Source: Tomocerus qinae
Lineage: Eukaryota > Arthropoda > Collembola > Entomobryomorpha > Tomoceridae
DNA length: 64,000 nt
Direction of reading: 5' to 3'
Assembly (NCBI GenBank): GCA_020055645.1
Contig: CM034549.1
Location: 24,759,930-24,823,929 of the forward strand
Positions 63,850 through 64,000 of this stretch are shown one piece after another (position 1 is the stretch's first letter; every line of letters starts with the position of its first letter). The notes beneath the pieces are model-generated. The model ran no database searches. It had not been told where the DNA came from and worked only from the letters and a program-made list of their open reading frames with translations. Made by a program: the position numbers and the translations under genes.

Positions 63850-64000
63850 TACAGTATCAGTAAATAGGTGGTAGTAAATGCCCGACCGTTCAGTTTTGAT
63901 GAATTATCAATGCTATGCATGTAGCATGAATACTTGCTTGAATACAGAAGTTCACCGAGTATACTAAGCTAGTAACAAATATTTAAATGTGCATGCCTAC
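63850..64000. other. Right edge, nothing seen
   Basis: AT-rich DNA with no feature recognised. Confidence 0.4.

Overview
The window is nuclear DNA from an animal. It is AT-rich and gene-poor. Genes are split by short spliceosomal introns with canonical GT-AG ends, and at least two introns have the signals of the minor (U12) spliceosome. The recognisable products are a metazoan set: EPAC-type cAMP-regulated Rap exchange factors, MOB4, COQ10 and an RPP25-like Alba protein. A protostome, perhaps an arthropod, is my guess; the sequence does not settle the phylum. No rRNA, CRISPR, bacterial operon or viral gene was seen.

Layout. At 1-430 (-) lies the first part of a small secreted-protein gene that runs off the left edge. 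Positions 2259-4743 (-) and 10477-12378 (-) hold two tandem paralogues of an eight-helix membrane protein with matching exon sizes. COQ10 lies at 15396-16361 (-). A 584-bp non-autonomous DNA transposon packed with GGCTC pentamers sits at 17059-17642. An RPP25-like gene follows at 18584-19452 (+), MOB4 at 21810-22732 (-), and a small unrecognised two-exon gene at 24617-25127 (+).

The right 60% of the window is two tandem EPAC genes on the minus strand. Copy 1 (26551-33223) is compact and codes for 804 residues. Copy 2 (38833-60306) has at least 765 residues spread over more than 21 kb. The shared coding exons align one to one with identical phases and carry a cyclic-nucleotide-binding domain, REM, Ras-association and CDC25-type GEF domains. 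Both contain an AT-AC intron at the same place. A 102-codon intronless frame is nested in that intron of copy 2. A second, 236-bp inverted-repeat transposon lies at 63605-63840.

The EPAC genes would couple cAMP to Rap activation. MOB4 (STRIPAK complex), COQ10 (coenzyme Q function in mitochondria) and the RPP25-like protein (RNase P/MRP-type RNA binding) are unrelated housekeeping neighbours. Exon coordinates were worked out by hand from splice signals, reading frame and paralogue comparison, so any single boundary may be slightly off.
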